From positions 1 through 44,001 of the forward strand of contig JARKPK010000004.1 of assembly GCA_029975295.1 (NCBI GenBank): a stretch of DNA of 44,001 bases, given 5' to 3'. This DNA is from Thermoguttaceae bacterium. GTDB taxonomy: Bacteria; Planctomycetota; Planctomycetia; Pirellulales; Thermoguttaceae. The position numbers and the translations under genes are program-made. Below are positions 17,569-25,946 of the stretch, one piece after another (position 1 is the first letter of the stretch; the number at the start of each line of letters is the position of its first letter). The notes beneath the pieces are model-generated. The model saw only the letters and a program-made list of their open reading frames with translations. It did no database searches and was not told where the DNA came from.

Positions 17569-18330
17569 TCATGCGTTGAGGCCGCCGAATCGCCGTTCGC
17601 GCCCAGCGAACGACCGAATCGCCTCGTTGAGCAACTGCTCGTCGAAGTCGGGCCAGCACCGATCCGTCACCCAGATCTCGGCGTAGCTGATCTGCCAGAG
17701 CAGGAAGTTGCTCACCCGCAACTCTCCGGCGGTGCGCACGACCAAGTCGGGATCGGGCATGTCGGCCGTATCGAGCCGGGCGCTGACCAAGGCTTCGTCG
17801 ATTTCGTCGAGGCGAATCCGGCCCGACGCCGTTTCGGCCGCGATGCGTCGAACCGCCTCGACAATCTCCTGACGCCCGCCGTAGTTGATCGCCAAACACA
17901 GCCGCAGCCCGGTGTTGCCGCGGCTCAACTCTACGGTGCGATCCATCGCGCGCAGCGCATCGGATGCGATGCCCTCGCGCCGGCCGATCGTAGTCAGGCG
18001 GATATTCTGCCGAAGGATCTCCGCCCGTTCCTCCACCATGTACTGCTCGAGCAGGTGCATGAGGAAATCGAGTTCTGCCGCCGGGCGCTTCCAGTTCTCG
18101 CTGGAAAGGCAGTAAAGAGTCAGTTGTTCGATGCCCAATCGGGCGCAATGCGTGACCACGGCGCGTACGCTTGTCACCCCTTTGCGGTGACCTTCGATGC
18201 GGGGCAGCCCTCGCTGGCGCGCCCATCGCCCATTGCCGTCCATAATAATCGCGATGTGCCGCGGCAGCCGCTCGCGCGGCACGTCGGGCAGGACGGCTTC
18301 GGCAACGGAGTTGGAAACGGAAGTGGACAT
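17569..18330 (-). CDS. uppS: Isoprenyl transferase (undecaprenyl diphosphate synthase)
   Basis: Cytosolic or membrane-associated cis-prenyltransferase that extends farnesyl diphosphate to the lipid carrier for cell-wall precursors. 253 residues. The catalytic segment HIAIIMDGNGRWARQRG puts the Mg-binding Asp at residue 31. GHRKGV, TLYCLSSENWKRP and the C-terminal DLVVRTAGELRVSNFLLWQ, followed by YAEIW and WPDF, are all family signatures. Substrate Arg and Glu of the last block are present. It is the first gene of the wall block, 73 nt before murC. A slightly long N-terminus of about 22 residues precedes the conserved core. Confidence 0.96.
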   Translation of the reverse strand: MSTSVSNSVAEAVLPDVPRERLPRHIAIIMDGNGRWARQRGLPRIEGHRKGVTSVRAVVTHCARLGIEQLTLYCLSSENWKRPAAELDFLMHLLEQYMVEERAEILRQNIRLTTIGRREGIASDALRAMDRTVELSRGNTGLRLCLAINYGGRQEIVEAVRRIAAETASGRIRLDEIDEALVSARLDTADMPDPDLVVRTAGELRVSNFLLWQISYAEIWVTDRCWPDFDEQLLNEAIRSFAGRERRFGGLNA

Positions 18331-18839
18331 GGATGTCAGTCAGGCCCCGCTTGTCCGCAAAGGAAAGTCGCCAACAGCCCGCTGCCTTTCAATGAAACCG
18401 CGGAATACAAAAAGCGGCCCAGGCGAGTGCTGCTCGCCCCTCGGCCAAGTGGATGCGCTCGCCTCGATTGGCGATCCACGGGCAATCAACGAAACTCCGC
18501 CAACGCGAAGCCGTCCGCAGACGCCGGCCTTCCGTCGGTCAGCCTCGGTGCATTTCCGTTCTAGATCAATAGCAATCGATCAGACGGCGAACGGCCGCCG
18601 TTGCCCGATTATATCAGAAGCCGCGCATTCTGTCGGCAGTGGCTGTCGCGAATTCGTTGTCCAGGATTCGATCGGAGCGGTGTCGCCCTTGGCCGAAATC
18701 GCTCGGAAATCGGCGTTGCCTCCAGAGAACGCTCCGAGCGCCGGCGGGTTTGCGCGTCGCTAACACGCACGCCGGTTCGACCCGCCCGTTGCCGCGTCTT
18801 GGTTTGCGCGTTCGATCCGGGCGGGGGCAGAGGAGCTGA
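18331..18839. other. Intergenic region purA / uppS
   Basis: A 509-nt gap between two minus-strand genes. No coding frame is supported. It should contain the purA 3' end signals and a promoter for the wall block, but no clear T-run hairpin or -35/-10 pair was found. Confidence 0.3.
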
Positions 18840-20162
18840 TCAGGCCATTCGGATGGTTTGTTGGCGGTCGGGCCCAACGGAGACGAGTTCGACCGGGCGG
18901 CCCACCAGTTGCGCGATCCGTGCGAGATATTCTCGTGCGGCTTGAGGCAGTTCGCCCGGGCTGCGAGCGCCCGTGATTTCGGCTTGCCAGCCGGGCATGG
19001 TTTCGTACAGGGGCACGGCGCGGCGCAAGTCGTCGACATGACTGGGGAAGTCCGTCGTGCGACGCCCGTCGATCTCGTAGGCCGTGCAGATCTTCAACTC
19101 GGGAAACGTGCTCAGCACATCGAGAAGCATGACGGCCAACGAGTCGGCGCCGCTTAGGCGGGCCGTGTAGCGCGCGGCAACCGCGTCGAACCAGCCGCAA
19201 CGCCGCGGCCGACGCGTGACCGTGCCATACTCATTGCCGCGGTCGCGGATTAATTGGCCGATTTCGTTGTCTTGTTCTGTCGGAAACGGGCCGCCGCCCA
19301 CCCGGGTGCAGTAGGCTTTGACGATTCCCAACACCTTGGTCAGATAGCGGGCGGGCACCCCGGCGCCGGGCGAAACCCCAACGCCCGAACTATTGCTGCT
19401 GGTGACGAAGGGAAATGTGCCGTGGTCGATGTCGAGCAGCGCGCCTTGGGCGCCCTCGAAGAGTATGCGATCATCGGCCTCGACGGCGGAAAGGAGGTAG
19501 GCGGTCGTATCGGCCACGTGCGGCCGCAGCCGTTCTGCGTAGCTGCGGTATTCGTCGTACACGGCCCCGGCGTCGAGTTTCGTCCACTCGCTGCCGGCCA
19601 ATGCGGCGAACAACTGGTTCTTCGCGTCGAGTATCTGTTCGATCTGTTCGCGAAACCGATCGCGGTAGAGATCGCCCAGCCGCACCGCAAGCGAACGGCC
19701 GACTTTGTCGCGATAGCACGGGCCGATGCCGCGCATCGTCGTGCCGATATTCTCGCCGGCCGAGCACTGCCGATCGAGCAAGCGATCTTCCTCCACATGC
19801 CACGGGAAGATCACATGGGCCCGATCCGAGATCATCAAGTTTCGCTCCACGCGGATGCCGCGGCCCGTTAAGTGGTCGATTTCGGCAATCAGCGTGGCCG
19901 GATTGATCACCACGCCGCCGGCAATCACACATTGAACGTCTGGACGAAAGATGCCGCTCGGAATCAGCGACAACTTGAACTTCTCGCCGCCGAAAACAAC
20001 CGTATGCCCGGCATTTGCGCCGCCTTGATAGCGGACCACAATATCGAATTGCTCTGTGAGCAAATCGACGATCTTGCCTTTGGCCTCATCGCCCCATTGC
20101 AAACCAACGACGCACGTAGCTGGCACGGAACCATCCCTCGCTTCTTCGACGCCGCCTCCCAT
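18840..20162 (-). CDS. purA: Adenylosuccinate synthetase
   Basis: GTP-dependent enzyme joining IMP and aspartate in AMP synthesis. 440 residues from ATG at 20162. The P-loop region reads [15 protein letters not shown], with Ala where most have Gly. Other landmarks: [49 protein letters not shown] (read in two parts), GGGPFPTE and TGRPRR-like [17 protein letters not shown] at 20126, with GAGG nine bases upstream, would give a shorter N-terminus closer to the family's usual start ([10 protein letters not shown]) and may be the real one. It lies 188 nt after the SpoU-type gene on the same strand. Confidence 0.96.
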   Translation of the reverse strand: MGGGVEEARDGSVPATCVVGLQWGDEAKGKIVDLLTEQFDIVVRYQGGANAGHTVVFGGEKFKLSLIPSGIFRPDVQCVIAGGVVINPATLIAEIDHLTGRGIRVERNLMISDRAHVIFPWHVEEDRLLDRQCSAGENIGTTMRGIGPCYRDKVGRSLAVRLGDLYRDRFREQIEQILDAKNQLFAALAGSEWTKLDAGAVYDEYRSYAERLRPHVADTTAYLLSAVEADDRILFEGAQGALLDIDHGTFPFVTSSNSSGVGVSPGAGVPARYLTKVLGIVKAYCTRVGGGPFPTEQDNEIGQLIRDRGNEYGTVTRRPRRCGWFDAVAARYTARLSGADSLAVMLLDVLSTFPELKICTAYEIDGRRTTDFPSHVDDLRRAVPLYETMPGWQAEITGARSPGELPQAAREYLARIAQLVGRPVELVSVGPDRQQTIRMA

Positions 20163-20350
20163 CGTCGGGGGGCCGCCGCGCCCAAACGCCCTACGTTAGC
20201 AAACGGCCGTTGCCGTGGTCAAGTGTGTCGCCGGGCGTTTTCCGGCGCGAACTCGGCCTCGCCCCTCTCCGGCCGCTTCGCTGTATCCGCCGCCGCAGGC
20301 CATCGCTTGTGGAATGGAAGCCGCGCGCTTGCCCCCTTCAGGCAGTTTCT

Positions 20351-20854
20351 CTAGCCGCGCGGCCACTGGCGGCAGTATTCGTAGAGCGCCATGCAGGCGG
20401 CCGTCGCGGCGTTATGGGCATAGGGCCGCCCGTACACAGGGATTTCCACACAACGATCGAGCATGCGCAGCACTTCGTCTTCGATGCCGGTCCGCTCGTT
20501 GCCGATCACCAGCACTGCCTTCCGCGGAAACGCGAAATCGAACAGACACTGCGACGCGTTGGTTTGCTCCAAACCAATTAGCGGGTAGCCCTCGTCGCGA
20601 AATCGCTTGAGCACTGGCGGAAGTGTGCGGTGAATCTCGATTTCGAGCGTTGTCTCGGCATCACGGGCAATCTTACCGATCACGCGCGCTGCGCCGCACA
20701 CAACCATTCGCTCAATCCCGCAACAGCCCGCCGCTCGAACAATCCGCGACAAGTTGACATTGCTCCGCATCGGCGGACAGGCAACAACGAGTTCGCGCGG
20801 TCGGTCGAGCGCGGCCTGCGGCTTGTGCCGCAACTGTTCGAGTTCGCCGGCCAT
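20351..20854 (-). CDS. SpoU/TrmH-family RNA 2'-O-methyltransferase
   Basis: A 167-residue SPOUT-fold enzyme using S-adenosylmethionine to methylate a tRNA or rRNA ribose. N-terminal SNVNLSRIVRAAGCCG is the TrmH/TrmL opening. VLVIGNERTGIEDEVL is motif 2 and VEIPVYGRPYAHNAATAA motif 3, forming the knotted cofactor site. Motif 3 usually reads SLNVSVA; here it is AHNAATA, keeping the Asn. The start at 20854 has AAGG upstream; an in-frame ATG at 20899 is possible. The short single-domain form points to TrmL-like wobble-ribose methylation, but the target cannot be fixed from sequence. Confidence 0.85.
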   Translation of the reverse strand: MAGELEQLRHKPQAALDRPRELVVACPPMRSNVNLSRIVRAAGCCGIERMVVCGAARVIGKIARDAETTLEIEIHRTLPPVLKRFRDEGYPLIGLEQTNASQCLFDFAFPRKAVLVIGNERTGIEDEVLRMLDRCVEIPVYGRPYAHNAATAACMALYEYCRQWPRG

Positions 20855-21675
20855 TTCCGTCGCCCTTGTCGCAGTGGAGGATGCTCGCGGCGGCCGCATT
20901 GCCGCACCAACGGGCAGAGGTGCCGATCCCATTCGCGGCGGCAAACGCCTTGCGGAACGAACGTGCGTCGCACGGAAAAGCCCGCGCCATGAAAGAAAAA
21001 AGGACCAGGACTTTGCCGGGCGCTTTGCGCTGGCGCCATCCTGGCCCAGTGTAGCATTATCGAGCGATAACGCTACGGTACCTTCGTGGTGAGGCACGGA
21101 ACCGCCTTCGGCGCCAACCGCTAGGGCCAGAAGCGCAGTCCCCCGCTTCGAACGACCGGGCGGACGCATCGCCGATAAGCGGCCATTGATGATCGGACTC
21201 ACCTTGCGGCGCGGCCTGCCGACCGGCGACGGAATAGGCCCGTCCCGGGCCGACACTTGCCGCTTGGCCGTCCGAAAACTCCATCAACCGACGCGATGAT
21301 CGCCCGGCTTGCGGCCGATAGCAGCCGCTTCAACAAGATGTCGCTCATTCTAACGAAAGGCGTTTTCTTTGCAACGCGATTTCGCGCGCGTTGCCTGCCG
21401 ATTGCCGCGAGCACGATCGATTCCACTCGACCTGTTCGACAAAGCGCCGGTCAACGAGCCGGCCATCGTGCCGTGCGTCAAACGCGCCCTTTGGCGCGGT
21501 CGGTGGCGGTGAGTCGAACTGGTTCAAGTCGATCTCACCAGTTCAGGCAGTGCGGCCGGTTCCCAATGAAGCTGTGGAGAAGAAGCGGCCCAGGCCGGTG
21601 AAATGCAACCGGCCGCTTCGCAGTGCCGACGGCCGTTCGACTTGTTGTGATCGACAATTCGGTCCGCCCGGCAAT
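20855..21675. other. Long intergenic region with palindromes
   Basis: An 821-nt gap between minus-strand genes, without a recognised gene. It holds a 12-bp near-perfect palindrome at 21051-21076, a 7-bp inverted repeat AACTGGT / ACCAGTT near 21520-21545 and a strong nested hairpin at 21583-21618 (AAGCGG ... CCGGT ... ACCGG CCGCTT), about 60 nt past the MazG-like gene. None has a T run. Confidence 0.4.
21051..21076. promoter_or_regulatory. Near-perfect 12-bp palindrome
   Basis: GTAGCATTATCG, two bases, CGATAACGCTAC: one mismatch in 12 pairs. AT-containing, in a GC-rich region, about 200 nt upstream of the SpoU-type gene. It could be an operator; no partner site was seen. Confidence 0.3.
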
Positions 21676-22059
21676 TCAGTGCGGCCGGCCCGCGGGGCCG
21701 GGATCGTCGGGGCCGTATCGGCCGCGGTACTCGGCCACGGGGTATTTGCGAGCGTTCTTCTCGAGCTTGGCTCTAATCGCGTCCGACAGATCAATTCGGA
21801 GCGCATTGCTCAAGGCGAGGGCGTAGCAGAGGACGTCGGCCAATTCTTCGGCCACTGCGTCCCGCCGCTTCGGGTCGTCGGCCGCGCGGCGCGACTCCTC
21901 GACCGAGATCCATTGAAAGTGCTCCATCAGTTCGGCCGCCTCGATGGCAATCGACATGGCCAAGTTCTTCGGCGCATGAAAACGGTTCCAATCTCGTTGA
22001 TCGACGAACTCGGCCACCCACTGCCGAATTTGCTGCACACTGGTGCTCTCGTCGCTCAT
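21676..22059 (-). CDS. MazG-like nucleotide pyrophosphohydrolase
   Basis: A 127-residue all-alpha NTP pyrophosphatase of the MazG / dCTPP1 (RS21-C6) type, which hydrolyses unwanted (d)NTPs to monophosphate and pyrophosphate. The metal-binding signature is visible as EAAELMEHFQW, then EELADVLCYALAL, together giving the EExxE ... ExxD pattern. The start at 22059 (MSDESTSVQQIRQW) has GAGAAG upstream. The frame continues upstream to 22218 with plausible-looking residues (DRLSENATESEK), so a longer form from an alternative start is not excluded. It is cytosolic, and single-domain like the family. Confidence 0.88.
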   Translation of the reverse strand: MSDESTSVQQIRQWVAEFVDQRDWNRFHAPKNLAMSIAIEAAELMEHFQWISVEESRRAADDPKRRDAVAEELADVLCYALALSNALRIDLSDAIRAKLEKNARKYPVAEYRGRYGPDDPGPAGRPH

Positions 22060-22660
22060 GGCAACTTCTCGATAAACATCCGCAAGAAATGGGGGCAGGA
22101 ATCGTTTCTCGGATTCCGTGGCATTTTCGGACAATCGGTCGAGTATATCGGCCGCGTGTCTGGCCGCCCACGGGCCGCTTGGGCGACCGCAAGCAGCGAC
22201 AGCACGACGGGGCGGCACCGGAGCGTGTCAGGGCTCGCTTGCAATCGCGCTGGGTTGCGGGCGCGCTCGGCCATCGGGACGCTTAGCGACGCAAAGCTGC
22301 TGCGGCGTGCTGCCCAGCCTATCGGGGGGCTGCGGCGTGGTGCAGTGGCGGTTTCGGGTGCGGCGGTTGCTCGGGCGAGGCCGATTTTCGGCGGGGATAC
22401 CGGCTTGCATTTCGCGGAGAATCGACCACAATATGGGATTCTGCAACGCACCCCGCCCCGGTGCTACCGGCGGGCGTGCGGTGGGCGATTGCGCCTGAGT
22501 TGTGCGTTTGCGGAGCGCCCGCCTGGGGTAATTTCGCAGTCGAAGGCGGCCAACGCGGAGAGTAAGTTGTTGCGTCAGCGAATGTTGCGCATAAGGGAAT
22601 AGCCGGAAACAGTCGTTTTATGGCTCGGGTTGCACACCGGGCGAGTTAGCTGAGGAAGTC
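22060..22660. other. Intergenic region upstream of rplY
   Basis: A 601-nt divergent region between the MazG-like gene and the rplY cluster. No gene is supported. It must hold the promoter of the ribosomal-protein cluster; a TTGTTG / CATAAG pair 17 bases apart near 22568-22596 is only a weak candidate. Confidence 0.3.
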
Positions 22661-23287
22661 ATGCCGGAAGAACTGAAAGTTGAACTGCGTCAGCCCCATG
22701 GCAAGCTGCAGAACCGACGTCTTCGAGCCGCGGGAATCATTCCGGCCGTTCTTTACGGTCACGGCAAGGAGTGCGTCGCGTTGAGTGTCGATGGCGGTGC
22801 GCTTCGCGATCTGGTGCGTCACGGCAGCCGTCTGGTCAATCTGACCGGAGCGGTCAGCGAGTCGGCGTTGATTCGCGAGCTGCAATGGGACACCTGGGGC
22901 ACGCGCATCTTGCATGTCGACTTCAATCGGATTTCACTGCACGAGAAGGTGGAAGTCGAGGTCGAGATCGGGCTGCGCGGCGAGGCCCCGGGCGTTCGCG
23001 ATGGCGGCGTGGTGCAGCAATTGATTCACCAGGCGACGCTCGATTGCCCGGCCGGCTCGATTCCCGATCGCTTGTGGGTGAACATCAACCATTTGGGGCT
23101 CGAAGGCGAGATTCGGCTGGGCGAGCTCGAGCTGCCCGAAGGCGCCTCGTTGCTCGGCGACGCCGATGCGGTGGTCGTACAGTGCGTCGTGCCCACTGAA
23201 GCGCCCGAGGAAGAAGCGGCCGACCGCGGCCCGGCCGAACCCGAAGTCATCGGAGCGAAGAAGGAAGCGGAGGAGAGCGAAGAATAG
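22661..23287 (+). CDS. rplY: 50S ribosomal protein bL25 (CTC type)
   Basis: A 5S-rRNA-binding ribosomal protein of the long TL5/CTC form: N-terminal L25 domain (residues about 1-95, RAAGIIPAVLYGHGKE, HVDFNRISLHEKV), then the beta-rich C-terminal domain, then an acidic tail (EAPEEEAADRG ... EAEESEE). 208 residues. GAGGAA lies seven bases before ATG. First gene of a plus-strand cluster followed by pth after 116 nt; rplY-pth adjacency is common in bacteria. Cys replaces nothing essential that I can see. Confidence 0.96.
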   Translation: MPEELKVELRQPHGKLQNRRLRAAGIIPAVLYGHGKECVALSVDGGALRDLVRHGSRLVNLTGAVSESALIRELQWDTWGTRILHVDFNRISLHEKVEVEVEIGLRGEAPGVRDGGVVQQLIHQATLDCPAGSIPDRLWVNINHLGLEGEIRLGELELPEGASLLGDADAVVVQCVVPTEAPEEEAADRGPAEPEVIGAKKEAEESEE

Positions 23288-23403
23288 TCGGCCGTGGGAC
23301 GTGCGCGTGAGCGACCGGCCCGCTGCGGCCCGTGCGGGTTTGGCAGACCGAGGCGTGAAGGGCGCTCGCGCGCCGGCAAGGCCCTCGTGGGAGGACCGGG
23401 CGG

Positions 23404-23961
23404 ATGAAGCTCATCGTGGGCTTGGGCAACCCCGGCCGTCGCTACGAAGGCACGCGGCACAACATTGGGTTTGCGGTGCTGGCCAAGCTGGCCGAGCGGC
23501 ACGGCAACGGGGCTGCTCGGTCGAGGTTCCACGGGGAATGCATCGAGGCCGACTTGCAAGGGCAGCGAACCCTGCTGCTTCGGCCGGCGACGTACATGAA
23601 CCTGAGCGGTCAGTCGGTGAGCGAGGCGAAGGCCTTTTACAAACTCGATTGCTGCGACCTGCTGGTGATTTGCGACGATTTGAGCCTGCCCCTGGGCAAG
23701 CTCAGGTTTCGCGCTCGCGGGTCGTCGGGTGGGCAAAAGGGACTGGAGAACATCATTCAACGGTTGGGGACGGACGAGTTCAGCCGGTTGCGTTTGGGCA
23801 TTGGCTCTGCGCCGGCCGGCTGGGACTGGGCCGATTATGTGCTCAGCAAGTTCACCCCCGACGAGCAGCCCGAGATCGATCGCTGCATCGCGCTGGCGGC
23901 AGAGGCGGCATCGACTTGGGCGACGCAGGGCATCGAATACTGCATGAATCATTACAACTGA
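23404..23961 (+). CDS. pth: Peptidyl-tRNA hydrolase
   Basis: Cytosolic enzyme releasing peptides from stalled peptidyl-tRNA. 185 residues. The opening MKLIVGLGNPGRRYEGTRHN holds the substrate Asn, with the catalytic His just after GTR (His19). LLLRPATYMNLSGQSV and LLVICDDLSLPLGKLR, with the second active-site Asp, followed by SSGGQKGLENII, are family signatures. GGGAGG is upstream of ATG. 23 nt separate it from rpsF, so the two are probably cotranscribed. Confidence 0.97.
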   Translation: MKLIVGLGNPGRRYEGTRHNIGFAVLAKLAERHGNGAARSRFHGECIEADLQGQRTLLLRPATYMNLSGQSVSEAKAFYKLDCCDLLVICDDLSLPLGKLRFRARGSSGGQKGLENIIQRLGTDEFSRLRLGIGSAPAGWDWADYVLSKFTPDEQPEIDRCIALAAEAASTWATQGIEYCMNHYN

Positions 23962-23984
23962 CCTATCAGATCGGGAGCATCACA

Positions 23985-24404
23985 TTGGCCGCAAACGTCT
24001 ATGAAGGGATGTACATTCTCGACAGCAACCGCTACTTGCGCGATTCGGACGGGGTGACCAACCAGATCGAATCGATGATCCGCAAGGCCGGCGGCGAGGT
24101 GCTCGTCAGCCGCTTGTGGGAAGAACGCCGGTTGGCGTACCCCATCAAGGGCCAGCGAAAAGGCACCTATTGGCTGATCTATTTTCGGCTGGAAAGCGGC
24201 CGAATCAACGAGATCAAGCGCGAGTGCCAGATTACCGACGGCATTCTCCGCACGCTCTTTCTGAAGGTTGATCCGCGGATCGTCGATGCCGTGGTCGCTC
24301 ACGCGCAAACGGCCGTGCCCGGCGGCGAAACGAGCCCCGCGCCGCGGCCGGCGGTCGAAGAGCCGGTGGTGGACGCTTTGGATGACGAAGAGGTCGAGGA
24401 ATAG
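23985..24404 (+). CDS. rpsF: 30S ribosomal protein bS6, TTG start
   Basis: Small-subunit protein that binds 16S rRNA with bS18. 139 residues. The family core starts VYEGMYILDSNRY, then AYPIKGQRKGTYWLIYF and LRTLFLKVD. The only start that keeps the whole first strand is TTG at 23985, with GGGAG at 23973-23977, seven bases upstream. The next in-frame ATG (24009) would delete the first strand. An acidic tail of about 35 residues (ending DDEEVEE) follows the core, as in many bS6 proteins. The bS18 gene (rpsR) usually found downstream is not here. Confidence 0.92.
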   Translation: MAANVYEGMYILDSNRYLRDSDGVTNQIESMIRKAGGEVLVSRLWEERRLAYPIKGQRKGTYWLIYFRLESGRINEIKRECQITDGILRTLFLKVDPRIVDAVVAHAQTAVPGGETSPAPRPAVEEPVVDALDDEEVEE

Positions 24405-24471
24405 CGCGTTGGCGCCCTCGGCGTTGCGGCGCGGTGGTCAGGCAGACGACTCGATCGGATAGGGTTGCGAC

Positions 24472-24936
24472 ATGGCAAGCTACAACCGGGTGATTCTGCT
24501 GGGCAATGTGACGCGCGACATCGAGTTGCGCTGGGTTGCCGGCGGCGGCATGGCCGTAGCCGACATCGGTTTGGCGGTGAACGATCGGCGAAAGAACTCG
24601 GCCGGCGAATGGATCGACGAAACGACTTTCGTCGATGTCACCTTATGGGGGCGCACGGCGGAGGTGGCCAGCGAGTACTTGAGTAAAGGGTCGCCGGTGT
24701 TCATCGAAGGGCGGCTGAAGCTCGATACCTGGGAAGGCAACGACGGGCAGAAACGGTCGAAGCTCCGCGTCGTCGGCGAACGGATGCAGTTGCTCGGCGG
24801 AAAGGGCTCGGGCAGCGGAAAGCCGTCGGGCGCAGCTCGCGGATCGGGCGGGCCGCAGAAGCAGAACGAGGCGCCGGCAGACGACGGTATGGACGCGGGC
24901 CCGATGGAACCGCCCGCCGATGACATTCCGTTTTAG
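24472..24936 (+). CDS. ssb: Single-stranded DNA-binding protein
   Basis: Homotetrameric SSB that coats single-stranded DNA in replication and repair. 154 residues. The OB fold occupies residues about 1-110 ([53 protein letters not shown]). A flexible Gly/Ser/Pro-rich linker follows, and the C-terminus ends in the acidic DDIPF tip that recruits partner proteins. It sits between rpsF and rplI, the order found across bacteria, except that rpsR is missing. Confidence 0.97.
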   Translation: MASYNRVILLGNVTRDIELRWVAGGGMAVADIGLAVNDRRKNSAGEWIDETTFVDVTLWGRTAEVASEYLSKGSPVFIEGRLKLDTWEGNDGQKRSKLRVVGERMQLLGGKGSGSGKPSGAARGSGGPQKQNEAPADDGMDAGPMEPPADDIPF

Positions 24937-25122
24937 CCCGATTGCCGACGGGAGCTCGATCGAGGCGGCTTGGCAACGTGTGTCGCCGGCCGAGTACGAA
25001 AACAAAGAGCAAGGTTCAGAAACAATCATCACGCGACAAGGCCTGCTGGCGGCGGTCCGGCTCCCGGCGACAATCGCCCGCGGCTCGTCGAGCGTGCCTT
25101 ACTTTCCTGAGGTTCAAAAGCG

Positions 25123-25665
25123 ATGGCCAACACGAAAAGCAGCCGAAAAGTCAGCCGAGCGCAGCGATTGCCCGCCAGTCCGCAAGGCGGGGTCGAATTG
25201 TTGCTGATTCAGAATGTCGAGCACTTGGGCAAGCAGGGCGAGGTGGTTCGCGTGAAGCGCGGTTTCGCCCTGAACTACCTGCTGCCCCAGGGAATGGCCA
25301 CGCTGGCTACCGATCATCACAAGCGGATGGTCGAGAAACATCGGGCGAAGCTCGAAGCCATCGAGCGCGCCCGGCTGACCGAGCTGAAAGCGTTGGCCGA
25401 CAGCCTCAGCAAGCTCAGCGTGACGATCGAAGCCAACGCGAACGACGAAGGCCATCTCTACGGCTCGGTCGGTGCGCCGGAGATCGTCAACGCCCTGAAG
25501 CGGAGCCAGGTGACCATCGCCCAAGATCAGGTTCGGCTTAAGGGCCCGTTGAAGGAACTGGGGCTTTACACCGTGCAGATTCACGTGGGCCGCGAGATCG
25601 AGGCCGATCTGAAGGTCTGGGTTGTTCCCACTGTGGGTGGCGAAGAGGTCGTTGCCAAGAGTTGA
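25123..25665 (+). CDS. rplI: 50S ribosomal protein bL9
   Basis: Large-subunit protein with two lobes joined by a long helix. 180 residues against about 150 usually. The N-terminal lobe is GGVELLLIQNVEHLGKQGEVVRVKRGFALNYLLP (given here in family terms; signature GKQGEVVRVKRGFALNYL), then the connecting helix (residues about 65-100) and the C-terminal lobe. The first 23 residues (MANTKSSRKVSRAQR...) are a basic extension not seen in model bL9; TGAGG before ATG at 25123 supports the start. Last gene of the cluster. Confidence 0.96.
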   Translation: MANTKSSRKVSRAQRLPASPQGGVELLLIQNVEHLGKQGEVVRVKRGFALNYLLPQGMATLATDHHKRMVEKHRAKLEAIERARLTELKALADSLSKLSVTIEANANDEGHLYGSVGAPEIVNALKRSQVTIAQDQVRLKGPLKELGLYTVQIHVGREIEADLKVWVVPTVGGEEVVAKS

Positions 25666-25702
25666 CCGGACGTCGCAATCGGCCCGACCCGATTCGAAGA
25701 GA

Positions 25703-25738
25703 ACACCGCCGGCGCCCCGTTTGGGCCGCCGGCGGTGT
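25703..25738 (+). terminator. Strong hairpin after rplI
   Basis: ACACCGCCGGCG (25703-25714) and CGCCGGCGGTGT (25727-25738) form a perfect 12-bp stem, 37 nt past the rplI stop. No T run follows. A GC-only hairpin may still end or protect the transcript of the cluster. Confidence 0.55.
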
Positions 25739-25850
25739 GAGCGCATCTGGACGGTGACTGCCACTTGCGCCCAGCAGGGTCGCGCGGTCTTCCGCTTCTT
25801 GTTGGATTCGGTTCAAGCCCACCTCACCCGCACTTCGCCGCCCTCGCTTA

Positions 25851-25872
25851 TGCCGTCAGGTCCCTGACGGCA
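25851..25872. repeat. Short perfect palindrome
   Basis: TGCCGTCAG, loop GTCC, CTGACGGCA. A 9-bp stem in the gap between rplI and the HEPN gene, with no T run. It may be an intergenic palindromic unit; it lacks the CTTG-type loop of the family at 33.4-33.7 kb. Confidence 0.35.
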
Positions 25873-25901
25873 CTTCACCCGCCTTCTCTCTTCACAATGC
25901 C

Positions 25902-25934
25902 CACGGAGGTGTGGTCACACTCTATCACTCCGTG
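25902..25934 (-). terminator. Nested hairpin downstream of the HEPN gene
   Basis: CACGGAG and CTCCGTG enclose a smaller GTGTG / CACAC hairpin, 13 nt beyond the HEPN stop on the minus strand. No T run; possible factor-dependent end. Confidence 0.35.
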
Positions 25935-25946
25935 AACGGCTACGCG

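Noticed and set aside
24937-25122. Possible rpsR in the ssb-rplI gap
   Set aside because: A basic frame exists, but it lacks the bS18 core pattern and conserved residues.
25851-25872. Fifth member of the palindrome family at 33.4-33.7 kb
   Set aside because: It lacks the conserved CTTG-type loop and the GTGC/GTGG flank.
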